Origin: an uncultured Prevotellaceae bacterium
GTDB lineage: Bacteria > Bacteroidota > Bacteroidia > Bacteroidales > Bacteroidaceae
Assembly: GCA_900316285.1 (NCBI GenBank)
Contig: ONCG01000016.1
Location: 1-64,000 of the forward strand
Direction: 5' to 3'
Length of the DNA: 64,000 bases
Below the pieces are notes generated by a model, which saw only the letters and a list, made by a program, of their open reading frames with translations, was not told the DNA's origin and did no database searches. A program made the translations under genes and the position numbers. How positions within the stretch are numbered: position 1 is the first letter of the stretch; each line of letters opens with the position of its first letter. Shown here one piece after another: positions 7,165 through 14,971 of this stretch.

Positions 7165-9741
7165 TCAGTACACCAACGGCGTACCATCCTTGGTGAAACC
7201 CTCGGCAGAGATGACAACCTGGCGGCAGTCGAGGTTGTTGTAGAACACGATGTCTACCTCGCCTTTCTCGTCGGTCTTCACATTGGGATTCCAATAGAGG
7301 GTGCGGCGATGGTCGGGAAGACTCGGCAATATCTGGTAGTTGGGGCTTTTAAAGGTCTCTATCTTGTCGAAACCGCTCATGGAAAAGCTTCGGATGCCTT
7401 TTCTTCGCCGTTCCCATTCATTTCCCTGAGAACTCTTGTAGATAAAGACCGTCACAGGCCGGTGGGGTATCAGGGAGGGCATCTGGAGCGTGCTCTGCCA
7501 TGCTTTTTCATCTTCTGAGATATATACGGAACGCACTTCGTCGAGCGTGGCTGGGAAGTCTTCCCAAGTTGCCATGGAACGGACAATGTCTTTGTCTGAC
7601 AATTTCTTCGGGGCAAACGAAAGACAATAGAACCCGTTGTTGATGATCCAAATGACTGGACGACGCTTGTAATCCATACCGTCACGCTTCATCACCTGTA
7701 ACCGCTGCTCGACGAACCTTCCATTCTCGTCGAAATACTCGTTACCCCAATTGCCTCCAAAGAAATTGTTTTTCTTCTTCAACCACTTCAGGAAGTCGGG
7801 TGATTTCTCATGCCTGTCGCGTATCTGTTCGTTAAAAAGCTGGCAGTCATAATATATGCTGGCGTAACGTTCGCCTTTCTTCTCGTTCAGCCATGCCGCC
7901 CGAGGGTCACGGTTGCGCTTTCCTTTTACTTCCACCATGTCGAGCATGTACTCACGCTGGCTCATGGCAATGGCTGTCGTGTCATCCTTCCAACCGAGCC
8001 ATACCCTTGGGGTGTCAACGGGCAGGGAAAAAGTCTCGTTCTTGAACACATGGCGGGTCGGCGGCGAGAACCAGCGGTTGAACGACATTGCAAACTGACT
8101 GATGTCTCCGTCCTCGTCCGGGCGGAAGATAAAGTCGCGTGTGCCATAGAACCGTGACAGCGGAATGAAAAAGTATCCCCCGTCTTTGGAGCCGAACAGT
8201 CCGCCTGCACTGCCTTCTGAGGTATTCTTATTCATGACGGTAAGATAGACGTCAGGGTTCTCTATCTTCTTTTTGACGTTCTTCCGTTCGTCATAGATAC
8301 GCCCCTCCACATACATGGTCCTCTCCATCTTCTGGCTGATTGAGAAGTCCTCTCTCCCCATCATCTGCGAGAGATTGTACCGCCGCCAACCTTGCACCAT
8401 CATCAGCAGGTCGGCAGCGCGGCGGTGCTCTTCGTCGTCACACTCAAAATAATAGTCGGGGTTTTCAATATATCCTTTCAGGTCGCTTGCCAGCAGTTTC
8501 CACGAGTTTCCGTTTTGTTGCCAGCCGTTGAACTGAGAGCCGTAGTCGCGGACGGCCAGGGAGAAGCTTGCCCCGGGTTCGGTCTTTGCACGTAAGGAAA
8601 TCCTGCAATATTGTGAGAGAATTTCATTCTCCAGCGTTACGTTGATGGGAGACGGCGCCTTTCTGGGAAAACTGAAAACAAGCCTTTCTGCAAGCACATT
8701 TCCTTCGGCATCAATTAGGGAAATCTGATGCACACCCTCGCTAATATTGTTCTTGCTAATGGCTTCAGAATAACCAGCTTTGCCGCAGATGATTGTCTTA
8801 AAACTGAGAATATTTCCATGATTCAGAACCAAAAGACCCAGTTCGGTGTTCTCATAGATGCCATTGCCAGACACCTTGACCGACAACGCAGAGTCACTGG
8901 ACTCTGAAATTGTAAGCACACAGCCCATGGCTTCTGCCTTTGGTAAATCAAATGAGCAGTCCTTCCCGTTTTCATTTTGCAGGTGCAGGGTCAGTTTGCT
9001 GCCGGAAGGTACGCAGCTGAACACACCACGCCCCTCGCGAATGGTCGCCACATCGCAGATCTTTCGACCACCGCTTTCTAGATAGCCGCTTGTCTCAAAA
9101 TGGGCACCATCTCTATTGGTTACAGAGAATGCCATCCGGTTTTCCAGCCCATTGACAAAGTGGCCTCCCTCTGGATAGAAAGCAACGTTCATGCGTTTCT
9201 CGCCTTCATGCTCTTTCTCGCGGTTGTCTGGCAGGCGTCGCTCATAACTGAAGACATCCATCGTCCGTTGTGACCAGTCCCCGTCTACATCGGGTGCATT
9301 CAGTATCGGTAAAATTCGGGAAAACATCCCGGCATTTCCCCAGTTCACCATGTACCTTGTGTAGGCACGAATCTCATAAAAACCGCTGTTTAAGAGACCT
9401 TCCAAGTTGATGTGGCCGTCGGCCCCTCCGTTAACAATCTCGTGCTTGTGGGTCTGAACCACTTCTCCCATCGGGTTTATTAGTTCTACATAAAGGACAC
9501 CGCTTAAGTCTGTCGCACGTTGACTATCATCACGGAACACATAGGCTTTATACCAAATGGTCTCCCCCGCAAAGTAGCCAGTGTTGTCCAGGTGCAGATA
9601 TACTTTCTCCTGTGGGAAACTGCGGTTGAAGTTCTCGATGTTCTTCACAAACTGGCGAAGTAGACTGTCTGGCGTGCTTTTCCCAAAACACACCTCAAAC
9701 ACTGCCAGAAGATACCAAAAAACAACAAATCTAAGTCTCAT
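7165..9741 (-). CDS. Large exported MG2 (macroglobulin-like) domain protein
   Basis: 858 aa from the chosen start MRLRFVVF at 9741, which begins a clear signal peptide ending near VCFG. The first domain (about 30-135: EKVYLHLDNTGYFAGETIWYKAYVF, and GVLYVELINPMGEVV) is the MG2 fold seen in alpha-2-macroglobulin-like proteins and in many Bacteroidetes outer-surface proteins. More beta-sandwich domains follow, and the protein ends with RRTLYWNPNVKTDEKGEVDIVFYN and CRQVVISAEGFTKDG, the typical end of this family. There is no thioester motif. The same family is often found near secreted-peptide loci in Bacteroidetes; role unknown. First gene of the operon with the C39-glycosyltransferase fusion. 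Confidence 0.75.
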   Translation of the reverse strand: MRLRFVVFWYLLAVFEVCFGKSTPDSLLRQFVKNIENFNRSFPQEKVYLHLDNTGYFAGETIWYKAYVFRDDSQRATDLSGVLYVELINPMGEVVQTHKHEIVNGGADGHINLEGLLNSGFYEIRAYTRYMVNWGNAGMFSRILPILNAPDVDGDWSQRTMDVFSYERRLPDNREKEHEGEKRMNVAFYPEGGHFVNGLENRMAFSVTNRDGAHFETSGYLESGGRKICDVATIREGRGVFSCVPSGSKLTLHLQNENGKDCSFDLPKAEAMGCVLTISESSDSALSVKVSGNGIYENTELGLLVLNHGNILSFKTIICGKAGYSEAISKNNISEGVHQISLIDAEGNVLAERLVFSFPRKAPSPINVTLENEILSQYCRISLRAKTEPGASFSLAVRDYGSQFNGWQQNGNSWKLLASDLKGYIENPDYYFECDDEEHRRAADLLMMVQGWRRYNLSQMMGREDFSISQKMERTMYVEGRIYDERKNVKKKIENPDVYLTVMNKNTSEGSAGGLFGSKDGGYFFIPLSRFYGTRDFIFRPDEDGDISQFAMSFNRWFSPPTRHVFKNETFSLPVDTPRVWLGWKDDTTAIAMSQREYMLDMVEVKGKRNRDPRAAWLNEKKGERYASIYYDCQLFNEQIRDRHEKSPDFLKWLKKKNNFFGGNWGNEYFDENGRFVEQRLQVMKRDGMDYKRRPVIWIINNGFYCLSFAPKKLSDKDIVRSMATWEDFPATLDEVRSVYISEDEKAWQSTLQMPSLIPHRPVTVFIYKSSQGNEWERRRKGIRSFSMSGFDKIETFKSPNYQILPSLPDHRRTLYWNPNVKTDEKGEVDIVFYNNLDCRQVVISAEGFTKDGTPLVY

Positions 9742-9779
9742 ATTTGCATGAACTTGAAAAGTAAATAATAACTCGTGTA

Positions 9780-9787
9780 CAAAACTA
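9780..9787 (-). promoter_or_regulatory. Possible -7 box TAGTTTTG for the MG2-like gene
   Basis: TAGTTTTG on the minus strand, 38 bp before the start codon, with a TTGG 20 bp upstream (9807-9810). The 295-bp gap also holds the terminator of the gene at 10039-10728, so an independent promoter here is needed. Confidence 0.45.
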
Positions 9788-9996
9788 CTGAAACTTTTAC
9801 AACCTCCCAATGCTTTTAACAATTATTCTTGTAATATTCGAGAAAAAAACAACTTTCTCTGTGATATGTATAATGAGGGTATGCCAAATGCTATTCAAAT
9901 TTAGAACTTGCAATATGTATTTAATGTATATGGCTTATTCCCAGAATGAAAACTGCGCTTTGGCATCCCCTCATATATCAAGAATAAAAAATAGAC

Positions 9997-10015
9997 AAAA
10001 GGCTATTTGCCTTTT
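9997..10015 (-). terminator. Terminator after the Ser-rich protein gene
   Basis: AAAAGGC (9997-10003) and GCCTTTT (10009-10015) form a 7-bp stem, with T-rich DNA on the minus-strand 3' side. It lies 23 bp past the stop of the 10039-10728 gene and separates the two operons of the locus. Confidence 0.65.
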
Positions 10016-10038
10016 TTAAATTCTCAAAAAAGAAAGAG

Positions 10039-10728
10039 CTATTGAACGAAGTGATAATAGTTTTTTGTTTCAAATGTCAATTTCTTTTCATAATTTTTCT
10101 TTCCCGTAATCAGGTATTCCATCTCTTTTGGATCACTATACTCCAATTTAATATAAAAATCCTCAACACCTTTATTAAAGTATGCACTCAACAATACAGA
10201 CTGGAATAAAATCTTTATATCCCTCTTAATTTGAGCCCAATTTGCAGGGCTAATATTCATATTTTTTAATTCAGAACTATATTTCAAACTATCATAAACA
10301 AGTATTGCCATTGAGTCGATTTCTCTTGATACCTTTTCGGGTATTTCGAGCGGGTCTTGTCCTCCTCCAGAACTCGAGGATGACGAAGATGATTCGGAGG
10401 ATCCTGTGTGAGTGCTTGGAAAGCTGTCTGACGAGGGCTGAAATCTGTTGATCAAGTTATGATATTCAAATTGAGTAAGCTTATAATATTGAGTAAATGT
10501 CACATCAGTATAGTCACTATTATAGCTGGTCGCAACCAAGGCTTTCTTATAGGATGAAGGTATTTCACTGATGCCTCCGAGGATATCAACCAATTCACTT
10601 TGTGAAAGATAATAATATCCATCATGTCCTTGATAGACCCCTCCATAAAGTCTTAATGTTTCTGTTTCTTCTACCATCATATAGTTACGAAGAAACTTTT
10701 CAAAGTAATTTTTTCTGTTCTTAGCCAT
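10039..10728 (-). CDS. Ser-rich protein with double-glycine-like motif
   Basis: 229 aa, not recognised. Residues about 58-69 read LSQSELVDILGG, which fits the double-glycine leader consensus LSxxELxxIxGG at every position. Another Gly pair (LYGG) lies nearer the N-terminus. After a middle part comes a low-complexity linker (about 108-124: eight consecutive Ser then GGG), then an alpha-helical C-terminal part (SREIDSMAILVYDSLKY, IKILFQSVLLSAYF). No signal peptide. A C39 peptidase is encoded in the next operon, so it may be a C39 substrate and the Ser tract a glycosylation target; both ideas are inference, because the motif lies deeper than the 15-30 residues usual for such leaders. AT-rich codon use unlike flanking genes. 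Follows the GT14 fusion gene by 26 bp. Confidence 0.55.
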   Translation of the reverse strand: MAKNRKNYFEKFLRNYMMVEETETLRLYGGVYQGHDGYYYLSQSELVDILGGISEIPSSYKKALVATSYNSDYTDVTFTQYYKLTQFEYHNLINRFQPSSDSFPSTHTGSSESSSSSSSSGGGQDPLEIPEKVSREIDSMAILVYDSLKYSSELKNMNISPANWAQIKRDIKILFQSVLLSAYFNKGVEDFYIKLEYSDPKEMEYLITGKKNYEKKLTFETKNYYHFVQ

Positions 10729-10754
10729 GATAATTTTTTTTAAAAGGGTTAAAC

Positions 10755-12230
10755 TTATACTTGAATTAAATCAAAATTAAAATTCTCCTTTCTGAATACA
10801 TAATAATTCTTTTTATTCTTTTCATTGCGAGTTAATGTTCGCAAACTATTTGATAGCAGAACCTCTAAAACCATCTTGTTCTTTAAAAACAAACTTATCA
10901 TTATTTGTTCTTTCCCACTTGTTATCTCATAGATTGGAAAACCAATTATTGCTATTTTTTTTGTAGCCTTAGAAATATTCTCTATTGCAATATCCCATTG
11001 ATTCACTGATAGATAAGAGATTGTATTAACACATATTACCATTTCATATATTTCTTTGACTTGAAAATCCTTTGTTATATCAGCGATACTACATGGCAGA
11101 TCTCCTACTGGAAGTAAAAGAGATGATAATAAAGGTGTAAATCGATTTGTGTCTACTCCACTCGCTGATATGTTTGCATGTCGCAACTTGGCAACATTAT
11201 AACCTGCACCACACCCAATATCTAATACCGTTTTTATGCTGTAGTCATAGCACCATCTTTGTATTTCGAAAATGAATGGCCTGTTGCAATCATATCCTAG
11301 AAAACCATTGTATTCTTTTTTTTCATCAACAGTTCTTTCACATTCATTTTCCTCAACATGAAGATACTTATCTATCAATTCTACTAATTGCTCGCAAAAA
11401 GACGATTCAAATTTTCTTGCAAAAAAAGCATCCGATTCTAGAAGATAAAGAAAATGATCTTTGCCAAGGTTGGCAGGTGAATTACCGTTTTCATATTTCC
11501 AACGAATATATCGAAGATTATTGGGCACAATAGTTTCGTGAGGTAAAAGATTTTTCAAGACCGTGCTGATATAGCATTCTTCTGGGGCGAAGGTGTACTT
11601 TAATCTACGTAAAAAAGCAGGCTTTTTTCTTGTATATTCTAAAATAATCTTGACAGCATCTCGAGTGATGGAGAACCATTGAGATCCACCGAAAAGGTGA
11701 CTAAAATGATTTGGAATAGATCTCTTAAACCCCATCCTTTTTTGAAAATCAATAAATCTTGAAATCATCCTGATTGTTTTATCGTTTTTTTTCTGGAAAC
11801 AATCATATAAATAAAAATAACTGAATCTGTCGTATGTATTCTTTTCCCATTTAAAATTAGGCAAATGGATGTATTGAAAAAAATTTTTTCCTTTATTGTC
11901 AATAAAAAATTCCAGAAAACGATTAAGGGGGCGTATAGGATAATCCTGCCCACTTATCAGATGGAAATAGTCGGAATCACAATTCTTCATAGCAGTTTTC
12001 AACAAGAATAGCTCACACTTAAGAATGCTGAAGCCACCCCAATGGACAGAGTATTTCTGATATACCTCCGTCACTTGGGGCATTTCACGTAGACACGCAA
12101 TTTCCTCCTTTGTAATATCGCTCTTCTTATCGATATGCACGAAGACATAACAATCACGTTCAAAATACTCTATCAAGTGATGCAAGAAAGAGTAATTCTT
12201 GTGAGCCATGATTAATATTGCGTGCTTCAT
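10755..12230 (-). CDS. GT14-type glycosyltransferase fused to SAM methyltransferase
   Basis: 491 aa, two enzymes in one chain. Residues 1-280 match the Branch/GT14 fold (core-2 and I-branching N-acetylglucosaminyltransferases, xylosyltransferases): VHIDKKSD (31-38), HLISGQDYPIR (90-100), GGSQWFSIT (181-189) and PEECYISTVL (216-225). Residues about 310-491 form a class I methyltransferase with motif I VLDIGCGAGY (335-344), an acidic Asp in GVDTN after strand 2, and VICVNTISYL as the motif IV-like region. Start MKHAILIMAH is the fold's own first strand, so no export signal. Both parts appear intact. Likely acts on a glycan or glycopeptide made by this locus. AT-rich DNA suggests lateral transfer. 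Lies 20 bp after the DUF3244-like gene. Confidence 0.78.
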   Translation of the reverse strand: MKHAILIMAHKNYSFLHHLIEYFERDCYVFVHIDKKSDITKEEIACLREMPQVTEVYQKYSVHWGGFSILKCELFLLKTAMKNCDSDYFHLISGQDYPIRPLNRFLEFFIDNKGKNFFQYIHLPNFKWEKNTYDRFSYFYLYDCFQKKNDKTIRMISRFIDFQKRMGFKRSIPNHFSHLFGGSQWFSITRDAVKIILEYTRKKPAFLRRLKYTFAPEECYISTVLKNLLPHETIVPNNLRYIRWKYENGNSPANLGKDHFLYLLESDAFFARKFESSFCEQLVELIDKYLHVEENECERTVDEKKEYNGFLGYDCNRPFIFEIQRWCYDYSIKTVLDIGCGAGYNVAKLRHANISASGVDTNRFTPLLSSLLLPVGDLPCSIADITKDFQVKEIYEMVICVNTISYLSVNQWDIAIENISKATKKIAIIGFPIYEITSGKEQIMISLFLKNKMVLEVLLSNSLRTLTRNEKNKKNYYVFRKENFNFDLIQV

Positions 12231-12250
12231 AATGCTACCTTAATAATTCA

Positions 12251-12616
12251 TTATAGCGTAATCATCCCCCAGAAGCAGTAGTTGCCACTGATAAGCTGGA
12301 GTTCGTACTCGCCGGAGAGGGTCGCGGGAAGTACCCATGAGGTAGTACCTGCGGGAATCACGATGGTGTAGACAACCACGTCATTCTCATCCACAAGATT
12401 CAGCGTGTAACCGTCGCATGGGGTGAAGAAGTACAGTGTGTGGTCATCGAGAGAGATCTCAGGGACCTGGTCTGGGCCCTTGTGGTTTCCGGAACCGGCT
12501 GTTGGATTGATATATCCTCCTTCTAAGGGTATAGGTTCTCCAGCCTCACTTGCATAACAGAATGATGTGAATGCCATACTTACAATGGCAATGACGAACA
12601 TAATCTTTCTCTTCAT
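12251..12616 (-). CDS. Small secreted DUF3244-like protein
   Basis: 121 aa from the ATG at 12616; an upstream in-frame TTG at 12628 is less likely. The signal peptide is MKRKIMFVIAIVSMAFTSF with cleavage near CYAS. The mature part has ISLDDHTLYFF, LNLVDENDVVVYTIVIPAG and GEYELQLISGN, a beta-sandwich pattern like the Bacteroidetes DUF3244 family of about 110-130-aa exported proteins. Two Cys (in TPCDG and NYCFW) could pair. It also carries an LEGG sequence just after the signal. First gene of the operon, directly behind a good promoter and a repeated operator-like element, so it may be the main secreted product of the locus. Function unknown. Confidence 0.65.
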   Translation of the reverse strand: MKRKIMFVIAIVSMAFTSFCYASEAGEPIPLEGGYINPTAGSGNHKGPDQVPEISLDDHTLYFFTPCDGYTLNLVDENDVVVYTIVIPAGTTSWVLPATLSGEYELQLISGNYCFWGMITL

Positions 12617-12647
12617 AGTTCTTTGCAATAATTGGTTTTACTGGCTG

Positions 12648-12678
12648 CAAAGATATTGTAAAAAGAAATATGCTCAAA
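12648..12678 (-). promoter_or_regulatory. Promoter of the DUF3244-GT14-Ser-rich operon
   Basis: Minus strand TTTG (12675-12678), 19 bp, TATCTTTG (12648-12655), 32 bp before the start codon. The two direct repeats at 12693-12771 lie just upstream, as activator sites would. Confidence 0.75.
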
Positions 12679-12692
12679 CAAAAAAATATCAG

Positions 12693-12771
12693 AAAAAATC
12701 TACACTTATCTACACTGTCCGCCCTAACTTGTTGATTATCAACTTAAACAAAAAATCTACACTTATCTACA
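12693..12771 (-). promoter_or_regulatory. Paired 22-bp direct repeats, candidate activator sites
   Basis: A perfect 22-bp sequence occurs at 12693-12714 and 12750-12771, 57 bp apart. On the minus strand each copy contains TGTAGATAAGTGTAGAT, i.e. two TGTAGAT words 10 bp apart. The copies lie about 15 and 72 bp upstream of the -33 element. A 13-bp palindrome, GTTGATTATCAAC (12731-12743), sits between them. The adjacent regulator gene (12786-14444) is the obvious candidate binder. Confidence 0.65.
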
Positions 12772-12785
12772 TCCTTCGGGTCTAC

Positions 12786-14444
12786 CTATGGGTAATATGG
12801 CTGGAGATTGCTCTTTAACGTCCTTGCATTGTCTTCACCGAAGAGTTTCTTGTTTGCCTGACGCTTAACTCTGTCGATGCGTCTACCGTCTGTATCAAGG
12901 GCAAAGGCCATCATACTCTCACTAATGCCCAACATCGTCATCAGACATACGCGAATTTGCTCTTCAGACATGTTTAGAAGTGAAGTAATTAGCTGGTAAC
13001 CGCTACGATGGTTGTAGGAAAAAGCTTTTTTCAACTGTGTCCATTCTGATTCGGTCGGTGGTTTGTCGCCAGTATGATATATCTGCAACCTATTTTTGAA
13101 ATCGATAATCAAGTGTTCAAAACCAGGATCAGCCTCTGCGGTCTGTATGTTATCAAGTAGCCTCTGTTGCAGAGTATCAATCTGTGCTTGCAATCTGTTG
13201 ACGTTTTCCTTGTGTCTCTTTGAATTGCTTGAGTTCTTATTGTTCAACCGGACAATTTCTTTTCTGATTTCTTCAGAAGACGCTTCCTTTTGTGCTAGTA
13301 GAAGTTCCAAATTCTCCTTTTTTTCCACAAGATCACCTATTTCCTGCAGTCGCTTTACTTTAAAGCGATAAAAAACTAGTAAGAGGATGGCTATCATCAG
13401 CAAGGCGGCCATAACAGTTCCTATAACTCCCATCATCCAATTCTTCGCTTCTTGTTTCCTTTTCTCTGCCATCTGCTGCTGGCGATGATAATTATAATTG
13501 GCTCGAACCTGCTCTACCTGCCGCTGGTTGACATGTAGAAAGCTGGAATCATTGGCTGCAGCAAAAAGTTTAGCGTATTTTGAGATGGAGTCTGATTTGC
13601 CTAGCTTTTCATAGACAGAGAGAAGACCGCGATAGCAAGCTTCGTCATAACCACCATAAAGCGCTTTATTAAAATAAGTGATAGCAGATTCTATGTTTCC
13701 TTTAGCCAGTTCGTATCGTCCTTTGTCGTAATAATATATTTCACGACCCTTTACGATATTACCAAGACTATCGAACTGTTCTGATTCTTTCTCAAATAAT
13801 CTGATTGCATTTCCTGCTCGACCATACTCCTTTCTATCAAGATAAAGATTGATAATAACAGGCAGAGACAGTTGAGATTTCCTGGCAAGGTTATAGCCAA
13901 CAAATTTATGATAGGCATGGTTGGCGAAATATATTATGCTATCTGTATCTTTTCGGAGGAAGTATGGCCTAATTCTTAATTCATAGGCAACTAAAGCAGA
14001 CAACGTATCTTTATCTTTCCACGCTAGATTCTCAGACATTTGCAATGCTTGCATTTCATCATCGGGAAGGTATTGCGCATCAAAGAGATCCGCCATCTGA
14101 CAATAAATAGCTGTTAATGTATACAAGTCACAGTCCGAGCTAGTAGTGTCAGCCTGTTCTGCAGCCTTTTGATAGCACTCCAATGCCTGAGGGGCTTCGC
14201 CCATATCGTGATAGACGCGCCCTTGAACGTAATGAGCCATCATACGTTCGTTCGCTGAACCATGACGGTCGAAGAAGGCGACTAGCGAGTCAACAGCGGG
14301 GAGCCAGCGTTCGGTGAACACAGTGTCGGCACGGTTGCAGTCGCTGACGTACTTCAACTGCTGCCGCATCGCCTCGTGGCTGGGCGACGTGCAAGCCGAT
14401 AGCACAAGTGTCAGCAGGATGATATAATGAACCGTTTTTCGCAT
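12786..14444 (-). CDS. Membrane-tethered TPR lipoprotein/HTH transcriptional regulator
   Basis: 552 aa from the ATG at 14444; the upstream 17 residues of the open frame overlap the promoter. The N-terminus has a lipoprotein-type signal (LTLVLSAC). TPR-like helices fill about 45-310 (GRVYHDMGEAPQALECYQKA, AITYFNKALYGG). One membrane segment lies at about 337-361, then a coiled coil (about 365-430) and a C-terminal domain ending KKLFGEDNARTLKSN, with MSEEQIRVCLMTMLGISESMMAFAL as a putative helix-turn-helix. This layout (outside sensor, one membrane span, cytoplasmic DNA-binding domain) is common in Bacteroidetes. The C-terminal domain resembles that of the gene at 26713-27372. Likely regulates the adjacent secreted-peptide operon. 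Confidence 0.75.
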   Translation of the reverse strand: MRKTVHYIILLTLVLSACTSPSHEAMRQQLKYVSDCNRADTVFTERWLPAVDSLVAFFDRHGSANERMMAHYVQGRVYHDMGEAPQALECYQKAAEQADTTSSDCDLYTLTAIYCQMADLFDAQYLPDDEMQALQMSENLAWKDKDTLSALVAYELRIRPYFLRKDTDSIIYFANHAYHKFVGYNLARKSQLSLPVIINLYLDRKEYGRAGNAIRLFEKESEQFDSLGNIVKGREIYYYDKGRYELAKGNIESAITYFNKALYGGYDEACYRGLLSVYEKLGKSDSISKYAKLFAAANDSSFLHVNQRQVEQVRANYNYHRQQQMAEKRKQEAKNWMMGVIGTVMAALLMIAILLLVFYRFKVKRLQEIGDLVEKKENLELLLAQKEASSEEIRKEIVRLNNKNSSNSKRHKENVNRLQAQIDTLQQRLLDNIQTAEADPGFEHLIIDFKNRLQIYHTGDKPPTESEWTQLKKAFSYNHRSGYQLITSLLNMSEEQIRVCLMTMLGISESMMAFALDTDGRRIDRVKRQANKKLFGEDNARTLKSNLQPYYP

Positions 14445-14464
14445 CGTGTATAGGTTTTCAACTG

Positions 14465-14496
14465 CAAAGATACGATTAAGCGAGCACAATACCAAA
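14465..14496 (-). promoter_or_regulatory. Promoter of the TPR/HTH regulator
   Basis: Minus strand TTTG (14493-14496), 20 bp, TATCTTTG (14465-14472), 20 bp before the start codon. Confidence 0.7.
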
Positions 14497-14971
14497 AAGA
14501 AACTCGTTTTTTTTGAATTGTCGAGCGAAAGTATCCATTCCCGACGTTCCGTCGCCTACCCGTAGCCTTTCGACGAATGTCAAGAATACTAGAATTCAGA
14601 TGAAGATGAAAAACGGAATGAAGGGAAATGGGAACTCCGTTCTTCTGTCCTGTCTGTCTTATTGGGGCTTAAAGGGCTTAAAGGGGAGATTTAGAGCCCC
14701 TTGATAAGGGGCGGCTATAATGCAGGGTTTTCATTCACAAATAGTTTTGTCTTGCAGCCAACGGTAGGGGCAGACCCCTGTGTCTGCCCGAACAAAGAGG
14801 AATCGCTTTGCGAGATTTAGAGCCCCTTGATAAGGGGCGGCTATCGCTCGGCGACGTAGGAGACGCTTTCAGAGCGCAGCGGGGAAAGAATGCAGGGTTA
14901 TGAGGGAGAAAAGGGCTTAAAGGGAAGAAAAGGGACGAATGCTTTGTGTAATTGAGGGTGAGAGGCGGGGG
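14497..14971. repeat. Spacer with two GAGCCCCTTGATAAGGGGC copies
   Basis: No gene seen. It holds two copies of the GAGCCCCTTGATAAGGGGC palindrome (about 14694-14712 and 14819-14837), a single GTAGGGGCAG element (14764-14793) and runs of GGGCTTAAAGGG words. The second palindrome is followed by a block (CGCTCGGCGACGTAGGAGAC) identical to that near 4410. Confidence 0.6.
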
